64,000 bases of DNA. Origin: Chloroflexi bacterium CSP1-4. GTDB lineage: Bacteria > Chloroflexota > Limnocylindria > Limnocylindrales > CSP1-4. Shown here piece by piece: positions 1 to 7,224 of this stretch. The notes under the pieces were generated by a model, which worked only from the letters and a program-made list of their open reading frames with translations, searched no databases and was not told the origin of the DNA. Position 1 is the stretch's first letter. Every line of letters begins with the position of its first letter. A program made the translations under genes and the position numbers. Location of the stretch: contig LDXM01000001.1 in NCBI GenBank assembly GCA_001443375.1, forward strand, positions 121,922 to 185,921, given 5' to 3'.

Positions 1-1
1 C

Positions 2-679
2 AAGAACATCGCCATCCCCACCTCGATCATCGACGGCTACGTCGTGGCGCCGGGCGAGTGGTTCGACTTCTTGACCGTCGTGGGCGAGCTCAGCACCGAG
101 AAGGGCTACGGGCCGGGCGGCGCGATCATCAACGGACGCACGGAGCCAACGGGCGCTCTTGCCGGCGGCATCTGCAGCACCTCGACCACGCTCTTCAATG
201 CGGCGCTTCGCTACGGCCTGGAGATGGGCGCACGGCGCAACCACTACTACTACATCACGCGCTATCCGCTGGGACTCGACGCCACCGTCTTCAAGAGCGC
301 GGGCGGCTCCAACCAGACGATGAGCTTCCGCAACGACACGCCCAACCCGATCCTCATCCGCGGCATCAACGCCTACGGCCTCGTCACCTTCGAGCTATGG
401 AGCGTGGACGTCGGCCGGAAGGTCTCCTTCTCCTCGCCGATCGTCAAAAACGTCCGTCCGGCGCGGGACACGATCGAGTACACGGAGACCCTGCCGGCCG
501 ACGCCACCAAGCGCATCGAGACTCCCGCCGACGGCAAGGACGTCTGGGTCACGCGCACCGTCCGGGACGCTGACGCCAACATCGTCCACCAGGAGACCTA
601 CTACTCCCACTACGCCCGGGTGGACGGCGTCACCCTGGTCGGTCAGGGGTCCACGCCACCGGAGGCTGCGACCCCCTAG
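2..679 (+). CDS. VanW family protein, C-terminal part (5' end outside window)
   Basis: The reading frame is open from the window edge (first codons KNIAIP) to a TAG stop, leaving 225 residues. The fragment carries the VanW/YoaR core: 'VVAPGEWFDF', then 'GGAIINGR', then 'GGICSTSTTLFNAAL', followed by a beta-rich segment. VanW-type domains occur in predicted cell-surface or secreted proteins, often behind peptidoglycan-binding domains; their biochemical role is not firmly established. The ORF-track start at 44 is an internal GTG, because homology-like sequence continues upstream of it. The tail 'GSTPPEAATP' is low-complexity. Family assignment is from motif recognition; N-terminal domains cannot be seen. 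Confidence 0.8.
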   Translation, partial: KNIAIPTSIIDGYVVAPGEWFDFLTVVGELSTEKGYGPGGAIINGRTEPTGALAGGICSTSTTLFNAALRYGLEMGARRNHYYYITRYPLGLDATVFKSAGGSNQTMSFRNDTPNPILIRGINAYGLVTFELWSVDVGRKVSFSSPIVKNVRPARDTIEYTETLPADATKRIETPADGKDVWVTRTVRDADANIVHQETYYSHYARVDGVTLVGQGSTPPEAATP

Positions 680-781
680 CGTGCCCGGTGCCGGGTGACC
701 ATCGGCGGCCGCGTTCGGGCCGGACGGCCGTCGCCGAACGCGGCTCCCCGGGATCAGGATTCGTGGCGGAGGTGCATCGCC

Positions 782-1135
782 ATGCAAGCCACACCGACCG
801 CCACGCACGTCCCGCCCGGCTCCGCCGCCGCCGCCTGGGTCGACCTCCGCCACGCGATGGTCGCCCGCTCCGCGCCCGACGGCTCGGTCGAGGTCGTCGA
901 GCTGCGCCGCCCGGCCACGGTCGACGAGCCGGTCGAGCAGTGGCTCGCCGTCGTGGCCGACGCCATCGGCGACCACGAACGCGTCGTCATCCTCGGCTCC
1001 GGGCCGCTGCGCCTGGCGCTCGAGCGCGAATACGTCTCGATCTTCCACCGCCCCGACCGCATCGTGGACGTCGAGCCCTCCGAGCCGGTCGGCCGCGAGG
1101 AGCTGATCCGCCGGGTGGCCGAGCTCAGGGGCTGA
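782..1135 (+). CDS. Hypothetical protein, 117 aa
   Basis: I do not recognise this protein with certainty. The ATG at 782 is chosen over the longer ORF start because a strong GGAGGTG lies 7 nt upstream. The product is a soluble alpha/beta protein without signal peptide or membrane segment. Its middle reads 'ERVVILGSGPLRLALEREY' and it ends with 'VGREELIRRVAEL', which resembles a small Rossmann-like fold with a C-terminal helix. There is a loose resemblance to the C-terminal domain of bacterial eRF1/Vms1-like proteins ('vviGp..lr..le' followed by 'vdvep'), but this is speculative. It stands alone between the VanW-like gene and the convergent tmRNA gene. Confidence 0.65.
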   Translation: MQATPTATHVPPGSAAAAWVDLRHAMVARSAPDGSVEVVELRRPATVDEPVEQWLAVVADAIGDHERVVILGSGPLRLALEREYVSIFHRPDRIVDVEPSEPVGREELIRRVAELRG

Positions 1136-1152
1136 GCGCGCAAAGGCACAGC

Positions 1153-1185
1153 GAAACGGCGCTCCCGGCGGAGGAGCGCCGTTTC
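1153..1185. terminator. Perfect 13-bp hairpin between convergent units
   Basis: GAAACGGCGCTCC and GGAGCGCCGTTTC form a perfect 13-bp inverted repeat around a 7-nt loop. It lies 13 nt beyond the tmRNA 3' end (minus) and 18 nt beyond the 117-aa gene stop (plus), so it can serve both directions. There is no long U tract on either side. Confidence 0.7.
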
Positions 1186-1197
1186 AGAGATGAGTGC

Positions 1198-1571
1198 TGG
1201 TGGAGATGGGGGAGGGTCGAACTCCCCGTCCAGAACCATCAGCCGGAGACCACTACGAGCGTGTCCGATGCTTTGTCGTCGACCGCCCGGGCCACCATCG
1301 GCAGCGTCCCCTGCGGTCCAGCCGCGTGTCCCTGGATCGGGCCTGGTCCCCGGCTACGCGACGCTCGCCGGAGCTGCATCCCCGCTGCATGACGCTTCCA
1401 CAGCCCACGGGGAGGAGGCTGCTTCCACGCTCACCTTACTGCCTAAGCAGCGAGGGCGAGAGCAGGCTGGCGGTTGCCAGTTACTTCGTTTTGCCGCCGG
1501 TTTAACGAGGCCTGACGGCACCTCGGCTCGCGTTCTCCGGGGATCCGGCCCTGTCGAAACCACGCATCCCC
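1198..1571 (-). ncRNA. ssrA: Transfer-messenger RNA (tmRNA)
   Basis: tmRNA acts as tRNA and mRNA in trans-translation, rescuing stalled ribosomes and tagging the nascent protein for proteolysis. On the minus strand the 5' end reads GGGGATGCGTGGTTTCGACA, the classic tmRNA start. The 3' end carries a T-arm with TTCGACC loop and ends CATCTCCACCA, with CCA encoded. The acceptor arm pairs GGGGAUG with CAUCUCC and contains a G3-U70 wobble, the alanine identity element. The tag frame at 1478-1443 reads GNRQPALALAA followed by TAG; the resume codon GGC (Gly) is my inference. Length 374 nt is typical. smpB lies upstream on the same strand. Confidence 0.94.
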
Positions 1572-1961
1572 ATGAGTCCCGGAACCCTGTCCGGTGCCTC
1601 AATCCTACCACCAGGTGGCGAGGCAGCCGATCGGCCTGCTCGCCGACGCAGCCGACGGGCTAGGGCGCGGCCGCGGCCGGTGCTGGTCGTGAGGTGACAG
1701 GGCAGCGCCCCGAGGAAGACGCCGTCGCACCCTCCCGGCGCGTGTTGTTCCCTGGACACCAAGCTTGCGCTCTTCGGCGGTCGTGGCCCGACTGGAGCTG
1801 GCGATCACCGTCGTCCGTGAGCGTTGCGCCGCCGATCCGGCCCGGGCCGGGAGCCGCGAGGGGGCGTCCCGGGTCCCGGAAAGGCGGCGTTGGTGCTCCA
1901 GGAACAACGCCCCAACGGAGCGCAGCCAACGTCGGGGTCCGGCCCCTAGCGCCCCCGGCCC
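1572..1961. other. Gap between smpB and ssrA
   Basis: No convincing gene is seen; the ORFs here are short, unsupported shadows. About 30 nt upstream of the mature tmRNA 5' end, TAGGAT (minus, 1607-1602) could be a -10 box for ssrA, but no good -35 accompanies it. A 7-bp inverted repeat GGCGTTG/CAACGCC (1886-1911) lies just downstream of smpB and could stabilise or terminate its mRNA. Confidence 0.4.
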
Positions 1962-2426
1962 CTACCGCCCGCGACGCACGCCCGCCATCTCGCGGTCGAG
2001 GTCGCGCTTCGCGTCCCGCTCGGCTATGGCGCGCCGCTTGTCGTGCAGCTGCTTGCCCCGCGCGAGCCCCAGCTCGACCTTGGCGTGCCCCTTCTCGTCG
2101 ATGTAGAGGCGCAGCGGCACGAGCGTCAGGCCCTTGGACCTGGTCCGCCCCAGCAGCTCGTCGATCTCCTTCCGGTGCAGGAGCAGCTTGCGCGTGCGGC
2201 GCGGCTCGTGGTTGAAGCGGTTGCCCCCGGCGAACGGGGCGATCGTGACGCCGATCAGCCAGGCCTCGCCGCGCTCGATGCGCGCGTAGGACTCCTGGAG
2301 GCTGACCTTCCCGGCGCGGATGCTCTTGATCTCGGTGCCGGTCAGGGCGATGCCCGCCTCGATGTGCTCCTCGATCGTGTATTCGTGATACGCCTTGCGG
2401 TTCAGCGCGGCGGTGTGTTCGCCCAT
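1962..2426 (-). CDS. smpB: SsrA-binding protein SmpB
   Basis: SmpB binds the tRNA-like domain of tmRNA and delivers it to stalled ribosomes. The 154-aa product has the usual length and all hallmark blocks: 'ALTGTEIKSIRAGKVSLQES' near residues 28-47, 'WLIGVTIAPF', 'RKLLLHRKEID', and the C-terminal 'KVELGLARGKQLHDKR' that precedes the basic tail entering the A site. The ATG at 2426 is preceded only by a weak GAAGGA. ssrA lies about 390 nt downstream on the same strand, so partner protein and RNA are clustered. The upstream leader contains a promoter, a minimal ORF and hairpins that probably control expression. Confidence 0.97.
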   Translation of the reverse strand: MGEHTAALNRKAYHEYTIEEHIEAGIALTGTEIKSIRAGKVSLQESYARIERGEAWLIGVTIAPFAGGNRFNHEPRRTRKLLLHRKEIDELLGRTRSKGLTLVPLRLYIDEKGHAKVELGLARGKQLHDKRRAIAERDAKRDLDREMAGVRRGR

Positions 2427-2496
2427 CGTGGGGTCCTTCGGCGGCGGGGCTCAGGGTCGGGAGACGGCGGCGCCCGCACTGTACCGGACGCACGAA

Positions 2497-2520
2497 CGCC
2501 GGTCCGTGACCGGACCGGCG
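2497..2520 (-). terminator. 10-bp GC hairpin in the smpB leader
   Basis: CGCCGGTCCG and CGGACCGGCG form a perfect 10-bp stem with a 4-nt loop. It lies between the 16-codon leader ORF and smpB. There is no U tract after it, so it may be an attenuator-like, mRNA-processing or Rho-assisted element rather than a classic terminator. Confidence 0.5.
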
Positions 2521-2554
2521 CTCGAGTACGCGATACCACCCGGCGGGGTTCTGG

Positions 2555-2605
2555 TTAGGCGGATGCCTCCCGCGAGGTGGTGCAGCGCTGCGGACTGTCG
2601 ATCAC
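2555..2605 (-). CDS. Candidate 16-aa leader peptide upstream of smpB
   Basis: A GTG codon is positioned 9 nt after AGGAGG within AAAGGAGGTGAT, a 12-nt perfect match to the 16S anti-Shine-Dalgarno tail. It opens a 17-codon frame reading MIDSPQRCTTSREASA followed by TAA. A promoter lies about 23 nt upstream of the predicted transcript start. The ORF is too short for the ORF track. An ATG overlapping the SD (2612) would start a 53-codon frame, but its 2-nt SD spacing is poor. The ORF is followed by a GC hairpin and then smpB, an arrangement typical of regulatory leader peptides. Expression and function are inference. Confidence 0.45.
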   Translation of the reverse strand: MIDSPQRCTTSREASA

Positions 2606-2618
2606 TGCACATCACCTC
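2574..2618 (-). promoter_or_regulatory. SD-sequestering stem-loop in the smpB leader
   Basis: On the minus strand GAGGTG-AT-GTGCAG, which contains the Shine-Dalgarno and reaches the GTG start, is complementary to CTGCACCACCTC 20 nt downstream. The resulting stem has 12 base pairs interrupted by a 2-nt AT bulge and a 19-nt loop. Folding would hide the ribosome binding site of the leader ORF. Translation of the ORF would in turn unwind the stem. Confidence 0.55.
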
Positions 2619-2634
2619 CTTTCGTCTGGCGCGG

Positions 2635-2663
2635 ACGATAACGGACGGCCCGCGTCGGCGCAA
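2635..2663 (-). promoter_or_regulatory. Sigma70-type promoter for the smpB leader
   Basis: TTGCGC (2663-2658) and TATCGT (2640-2635) are separated by exactly 17 nt on the minus strand. The predicted start near 2628 gives a leader of about 200 nt to smpB. In the 250 nt between this promoter and the ctpA stop I see no gene. Confidence 0.6.
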
Positions 2664-2924
2664 GTGGCGAGAGCGCCGAGGTGCGCTGTGCACCGGGTGT
2701 TCGAACCAGCGAACGAGGTCGCGTCCGGTCGCGTTCCTGTGCGCGGGATGTCCAGGAGGGCGGAGGAAACCCCTCGGCCGGCCGGAAGGGGGTCCGCCGG
2801 GCCCGTTCGGGCACCGTTCGTTCGTCCGGTTGAACGCTGGGTGCACAACGAGACCTGCCCGGGCACCCGCCGCCAGGCGAGCCACCGGCACGCTGCCCCG
2901 CCGGCAGCCGACCCCGCCCAGGCG

Positions 2925-4247
2925 CTACGTCTGCGCGCCCGTCAGCAGCTCGATCGCCTTCTCCAGCACCACGTCGGTCGTGGCGCCCTCCGGGACGGTC
3001 ACCGGCACGTCCGGCAGGAGGCCCTGTCCGTGGATCCAGCGCTTGTCGGGGGTCAGCCACTTGGCCACCGACAGCCGGAACCCGCCGGTGTCGTTGGTCA
3101 ACGTCTGCCACTGCTGGATGGTGCCCTTGCCGTAGCTCTTCTCGCCCACGAGCTGTGCACGCCCGGTGTCCTGCAATGCGCCCGCGACGATCTCGCTGGC
3201 GCTGGCCGAGCCGGCGTCGATGAGCACGACGACCTTGATCCGAGGATCGGTCGCGAGGCCGCCGGCGACCGCCTCGTGGACCTTCTGGGTGCCATCGGCG
3301 AATTCCTCCCAGAAGACTGGGCCGCTGGCGATGAACTCGCTGGCGATCTGCTCGGCCGCGTCGACGAAACCGCCCGGGTCGCCTCGCAGGTCGAAGACGA
3401 TACGCTCGAGCCCCTGGGCCACGAGCCCCTCCAGGTGCTCGCGGAAGTCCCCGGCCGCGGAAGCGCTGAAGCCGTCGAGCCGGATGTAGCCGACCGTGCC
3501 CTCGGCGATGACCTCGCTCGAGACGGCTTCGACGTGGATGATCTCGCGCACGATGGCCAACTCGAATGGATCGCCGGCGCCGCGCACGATGGTCAGTCGG
3601 ACCGTCGTCCCCCTGGGGCCCCTGACCAGGCCGACCGTCTCCGCCAGCGTCTTGCCGGTCAGCGACGCGCCGTCGACGGCGACGACCTCGTCGTTCTCCT
3701 GCAGCCCGGCCTTCTTGGCCGGCGACTCACGGATCGTGCGCACGACGACGATGTGGCAGTCGGGCCCGACTTTCTCACAGCCCTCCTCACCCTTGCCGTC
3801 GCGGGTCGTCATGACCGCGCCGATGCCCTCGAACTGGCCAGAGAGGCCGGAGATGGAATCGCGGTACTCCTCGGAGTCGAGGTACTGGCTGAAGGGATCG
3901 CCGATCGCGTCGAACATGCCCTTGATGGCGCCCTCGACGAGCTTCTTGCTGTCGGCGCCGCCGACGTACTGGCCGGCGATGGCGTCGTAGGCGTCCCAGA
4001 AGGGCTCGAAGAGCTGCTGGCGATCGGCCGAGGTGCCCGGCGTGCGCGCCTCCTGGCGGCCGAGCAGGAAGCCGGCTCCGAAGAGGGCCGAGCCACCGAG
4101 GACGGCCACCAGCGCGAGGGCGACGAAGACCGGGCCACGGCCCCTGCGACGGGCGGGCTCGTGGACGTACGGCGGCGCGGGTGAGGGCTCCAGCGCAGGC
4201 TCGAGCGCAGGCTCGAGGATGGGCTCCGTCGGGTCGAGGTCGGTCAT
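2925..4247 (-). CDS. S41-family C-terminal processing peptidase (CtpA-like)
   Basis: This is a membrane-anchored serine protease of the carboxyl-terminal-processing family, expected to trim or degrade exported proteins outside the membrane. The 440-aa product has a Pro/Glu-rich cytoplasmic N-terminus with the repeated 'EPALEPALEP', one membrane helix (about 38-62) and a PDZ domain (about 140-215, 'AGLQENDEVVAVDG'). The catalytic core carries 'DAGSASASEIV' (about 344-353) with the nucleophilic Ser and 'SYGKGT' with the general-base Lys near 374. ftsX ends 66 nt upstream on the same strand; ftsEX and ctp genes neighbour each other in many bacteria. Assignment to the family is firm; the substrate is unknown. 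Confidence 0.93.
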   Translation of the reverse strand: MTDLDPTEPILEPALEPALEPSPAPPYVHEPARRRGRGPVFVALALVAVLGGSALFGAGFLLGRQEARTPGTSADRQQLFEPFWDAYDAIAGQYVGGADSKKLVEGAIKGMFDAIGDPFSQYLDSEEYRDSISGLSGQFEGIGAVMTTRDGKGEEGCEKVGPDCHIVVVRTIRESPAKKAGLQENDEVVAVDGASLTGKTLAETVGLVRGPRGTTVRLTIVRGAGDPFELAIVREIIHVEAVSSEVIAEGTVGYIRLDGFSASAAGDFREHLEGLVAQGLERIVFDLRGDPGGFVDAAEQIASEFIASGPVFWEEFADGTQKVHEAVAGGLATDPRIKVVVLIDAGSASASEIVAGALQDTGRAQLVGEKSYGKGTIQQWQTLTNDTGGFRLSVAKWLTPDKRWIHGQGLLPDVPVTVPEGATTDVVLEKAIELLTGAQT

Positions 4248-4313
4248 GTGCCAGGGAAGTCTACGCGGGCGTGGCGCAGACGGTCCCGAACGTGGATGAA
4301 GCTTCGCCGGACC

Positions 4314-5204
4314 TCACTTGATGAGGTAGCTGCGCACCGAGATCGTCGCGCCCAGGCCCCCCAGCAGGGCGCCGGCGCCGACCACGAGGAGCACCAGCTG
4401 CTCGCCCAGCCGCTGGTCGAAGCCGACGGGGATCTCGCGCAGGACGGTCGAGCCGAGCTGGCTGATGGCCGGCGCGGCGACGGCGAGGATGCCCAGCGTG
4501 ACGAGCGAGCCGAGCAGTCCCACGAGCAGCCCCTCGAGGACGAACGGCCAGCGGATGAACGCGTCCGAGGCGCCCACGAGGCGCATGATCTCGATCTCGT
4601 CGGCCCGCGCCATGACCGCCATGCGGATGGTGTTGACGACGATGAACAGGACGGTCAGGGCCACCATCAGCATGACGCCCAGGCCGACCGTGCGCAGCAC
4701 GCCGGTGATGGCCACCAGCGCGTCGACCACCCGCTGCGTCTCGAGGACCTCTGCCACGACGCCCTTCGGCGCCTTCAGGATCTCCACGACCTGGCCGTAC
4801 TGGCGTGGATCCTTCAGCTTCACGTTCAGGCTGGCGGGGATGGGGTTGGTGCCGGTCAGACCGGTCAGATCGGGGCGGCCCTGCGCCTCCTGCTGGGCGC
4901 GCCAATCGGCCAGCGCTTCTTCCTTGCTGGTGTGGGTGACGGTCGCCACCTCCGGGAGGGCCGCCACCTGCTCCTGCAGCCGGGCCACCCGCTCGGGCGC
5001 CACGCCGTCGTTGAGGAACGCCTGCACCTCGACCTTCGACTCCACGAACTGGAGGCCGGCCTCCAGCCCCGAGAGCACGAGCACGAGTCCCGACAGGAGC
5101 ACGAGCATGAGGACCATGGTCACGGTCGCGGCGAGGCTCATGACGCGGTTGCGCCAGAAGCCCTGGGCGGCGCGGCGGACGGAGAAGGCCAGGAAGGAGA
5201 GCAT
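4314..5204 (-). CDS. ftsX: Cell division protein FtsX
   Basis: FtsX is the membrane partner of FtsE; together they couple ATP hydrolysis to activation of peptidoglycan hydrolases at the septum. The 296-aa protein begins with a cytoplasmic 'AVRRAAQGFWRN'-type segment, then a first TM helix (about 22-45). An extracellular domain follows to about residue 165, then three C-terminal helices. The fold and 'MARADEIEIMRLVGASDAFIRWPF' region are typical of FtsX. The gene starts 4 nt after the ftsE stop, as is usual for an ftsEX operon, and precedes the CtpA-like gene. Confidence 0.95.
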   Translation of the reverse strand: MLSFLAFSVRRAAQGFWRNRVMSLAATVTMVLMLVLLSGLVLVLSGLEAGLQFVESKVEVQAFLNDGVAPERVARLQEQVAALPEVATVTHTSKEEALADWRAQQEAQGRPDLTGLTGTNPIPASLNVKLKDPRQYGQVVEILKAPKGVVAEVLETQRVVDALVAITGVLRTVGLGVMLMVALTVLFIVVNTIRMAVMARADEIEIMRLVGASDAFIRWPFVLEGLLVGLLGSLVTLGILAVAAPAISQLGSTVLREIPVGFDQRLGEQLVLLVVGAGALLGGLGATISVRSYLIK

Positions 5205-5208
5205 CGGG

Positions 5209-6048
5209 TCAGTACTGGCGGTGGTAGCCGCCGACCTCGTCGCGCACGATGCGGCCCTCCTCGAGCGCCACGACGCGCTTGCGCAGGGCGGTCACGACCT
5301 CGGCGTTATGCGTGGCCATGAGCACGGTCGTGCCCAGCTCGTTGATGCGCAGCAGGAGCTGGATGATCTCCCAGCTGATGAGGGGATCAAGGTTCCCCGT
5401 GGGCTCGTCGGCGATGATGATGCGCGGTCCGTGGACCATGGCGCGGGCGATGGCGGTCCGCTGCTGCTCCCCGCCGGAGAGCTGGTTCGGGCGCTGCTCG
5501 GCCTGGGCGGACAGGCCCACGAGGGCCAACGCGCGCTCCACAGCCGGCCCCACCTCGCGGCGCGGCGTGCCCGTCACCTCGAGCGCGAAGCCGACGTTCT
5601 CGTGCACGGTCTTGCTGGGCAGCAGCTTGAAGTCCTGGAAGATGATGCCGATCTCGCGGCGGAGGTGCGGCACGTGGCGGCGGCGCAGGCGGGCGAGGTC
5701 GCGACCGGCCACCAGGACGGTGCCGGTCGTGGCCAGCTCGTCGCGGATGAGCAGCTTGATGAGCGTGCTCTTGCCCGCGCCGGACGGGCCGACGAGGAAG
5801 ATGAAGTCGCCCTCGGGCACGACGAGATCGACCTCGATGAGGGCGCGCTTCCCGTTGGGGTAGACCTTGGTCACGTCGTGCAGGGCGATCGCCGCATGCC
5901 TGAGGTCCGGGATCGTGGCGTCGGCGCCGGGCCGCGCGAGGGCGGGATCCGCGGGCCGGTCCGGCGTAAGGGCCGACGGCGCGGGCGCGACGGCCTCGAG
6001 GGCGCCGGCGCGGGGCCGGAGGCTGGCCCGGAGGTGCGAGAAGGTCAC
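5209..6048 (-). CDS. ftsE: Cell division ATP-binding protein FtsE
   Basis: FtsE is the ABC-type ATPase of the FtsEX complex. The core starts at 'IALHDVTKVYPNGKRAL' and contains Walker A 'GPSGAGKST', the Q-loop 'IIFQDFKLL', signature 'LSGGEQQR', Walker B 'IIIADEPTGNLDP' and the switch 'ATHNAEVV'. FtsE proteins usually begin at the 'hxnVsKxY' motif. Here no in-frame start is found there, and the nearest is a GTG at 6048 with CGGAG 6 nt upstream. That gives an Ala/Pro-rich extension of about 50 residues. Another GTG at 6114 is possible. The ORF-track start at 6492 runs through the divergent gene and is rejected. Confidence 0.9.
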   Translation of the reverse strand: MTFSHLRASLRPRAGALEAVAPAPSALTPDRPADPALARPGADATIPDLRHAAIALHDVTKVYPNGKRALIEVDLVVPEGDFIFLVGPSGAGKSTLIKLLIRDELATTGTVLVAGRDLARLRRRHVPHLRREIGIIFQDFKLLPSKTVHENVGFALEVTGTPRREVGPAVERALALVGLSAQAEQRPNQLSGGEQQRTAIARAMVHGPRIIIADEPTGNLDPLISWEIIQLLLRINELGTTVLMATHNAEVVTALRKRVVALEEGRIVRDEVGGYHRQY

Positions 6049-6147
6049 ATACGGCTCCGCGACTGCCGGGACCGACGCGACCGGGGCGTCGGTGAGCCGG
6101 CCGCGGCTCGGCACGCGGGCACGGCGAGCACGACCACGACGCCGGGG

Positions 6148-6156
6148 AGCGTAGCA
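6148..6156 (-). promoter_or_regulatory. Extended -10 promoter for ftsE
   Basis: TGCTACGCT on the minus strand matches an extended -10 (TGn plus TACGCT). It lies 34 or 100 nt upstream of the two candidate ftsE starts. The same word recurs upstream of the AI-2E permease gene. Confidence 0.5.
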
Positions 6157-6210
6157 CAGGGGCTCGTGAGCCCTCTGCCACCGCCCGCTCGCGCGTCCCC
6201 GCCTGTGCGC

Positions 6211-6237
6211 TACGCTCGGGCACACGTCGGGCACACG
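6211..6237 (+). promoter_or_regulatory. -10 box and tandem 11-bp repeat before a phosphotransferase gene
   Basis: TACGCT (6211-6216) is followed at once by two perfect tandem copies of TCGGGCACACG (6216-6226 and 6227-6237). They cover the predicted transcription start. An 11-bp period places both copies on one DNA face, as expected for an operator. The SD AAGGAGGAG follows directly. Confidence 0.45.
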
Positions 6238-6249
6238 AAGGAGGAGTGG

Positions 6250-7158
6250 ATGGCACCCACCATCGAGCAGGTCGTCGCCGCGATCCCGGAATGGCTTGGG
6301 CGCCACGTCGACGTCGCGGAGATCCCGGGCGGCCTGACAAACCGCAACTACCGCCTGAGCGTGGACGGCGTGCCGATGTTCGTACGGATCCCCGGGCAGG
6401 GGACCGAGCTGCTGGCCGTCGACCGGGCCAACGAGCTCCACAACACGCGAGCGGCGGCGGAGGCGGGGGTGGGCGCCCGCGTCCTGCACCACCTGCCGGA
6501 ATGGGACGTGATGGTCCTCGAGTGGCTACCCGGCCGGACGATGTCGAATGCCGCCTTCGCCGAGCCCGGCATGCCCGCCCGCATCGCCGCGGCGCTTCGG
6601 CGCCTGCACGCCGGCCCACGCTTCCGGGACGACTTCGACATGTTCCGCCTGACGGAGTTCTACCTGCGCGTCGTGGACGAGCACGCGGTGCCCATCCCGG
6701 CGGGCTACCGCGACCGGATCCCGCTCCTGCCGCGCATCGAGGCCGCCCTGGCCGTCGGGCCGCTCCCGACCGTGCCCTGCCACAACGATCTCCTGGCCGA
6801 GAACTACCTCGACGACGGCGAGCGGTTGTGGATCGTCGACTACGAGTACAGCGGCAACGATGACCCGACCTTCGAGCTGGGCAACACCTGCCAGGAGCTC
6901 GGTTTCGACCGGGCCCGGACCATCGAGCTGTGCACCGCCTACTTCGGCCGGGCGACGCCGGCACTGCTGGCGCGGATGCACCTCCAGATGATCATGTCGG
7001 ACATGGGCTGGACGCTATGGGCGGCCATCCAGGCGCGGATCTCGACGATCGACTACGACTTCTGGGGCTGGGCCGAGGAGCGCTGGGGACGAGCCGCGGC
7101 CAGGCTCGACGGGCCCGAGCTCGCAGGCTGGCTGCGCGAGGTCGGTTCGGGGGCCTGA
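6250..7158 (+). CDS. Choline-kinase/APH-family phosphotransferase (paralog 1)
   Basis: This belongs to the choline/ethanolamine kinase and aminoglycoside phosphotransferase superfamily and should phosphorylate a small hydroxyl compound with ATP. The N-lobe has 'PGGLTNRNYRLSVDG'. The C-lobe has the catalytic Brenner motif 'CHNDLLAENYL' (Asp near 180) and the metal-binding 'IVDYEYSGNDDP' (Asp near 197). Length 302 aa is normal for LicA/choline-kinase-like enzymes. The ATG at 6250 has a strong AAGGAGGAG. A second member lies at 13390-14367, and both flank amine-oxidising enzymes and a permease. That makes an amino-alcohol substrate more plausible than an antibiotic; the substrate is inferred only. 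Confidence 0.88.
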   Translation: MAPTIEQVVAAIPEWLGRHVDVAEIPGGLTNRNYRLSVDGVPMFVRIPGQGTELLAVDRANELHNTRAAAEAGVGARVLHHLPEWDVMVLEWLPGRTMSNAAFAEPGMPARIAAALRRLHAGPRFRDDFDMFRLTEFYLRVVDEHAVPIPAGYRDRIPLLPRIEAALAVGPLPTVPCHNDLLAENYLDDGERLWIVDYEYSGNDDPTFELGNTCQELGFDRARTIELCTAYFGRATPALLARMHLQMIMSDMGWTLWAAIQARISTIDYDFWGWAEERWGRAAARLDGPELAGWLREVGSGA

Positions 7159-7164
7159 AACGGC

Positions 7165-7194
7165 GACGGCCCGGGTCTCCGGGCCCGGGCCGTC
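7165..7194. terminator. Bidirectional hairpin between convergent genes
   Basis: GACGGCCCGGG and CCCGGGCCGTC form an 11-bp perfect stem with an 8-nt loop. It sits between the stop of the phosphotransferase gene and the stop of the convergent permease gene. No clear U tract is present. Confidence 0.65.
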
Positions 7195-7224
7195 GATGGC
7201 TTGCTGCCGGGCGATCCCGACGGA

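Noticed and set aside
2451-2612. 53-codon ORF starting ATG inside the smpB leader SD
   Set aside because: The SD spacing is only 2 nt and the frame crosses the GC hairpin; the GTG frame at 2605 has better spacing.
2610-2622. ATCACCTCCTTT on the plus strand as a 16S rRNA 3' end
   Set aside because: It matches only the anti-SD tail; no 16S helix 45 or upstream rRNA sequence is present. It is better explained as the complement of a strong SD on the minus strand.
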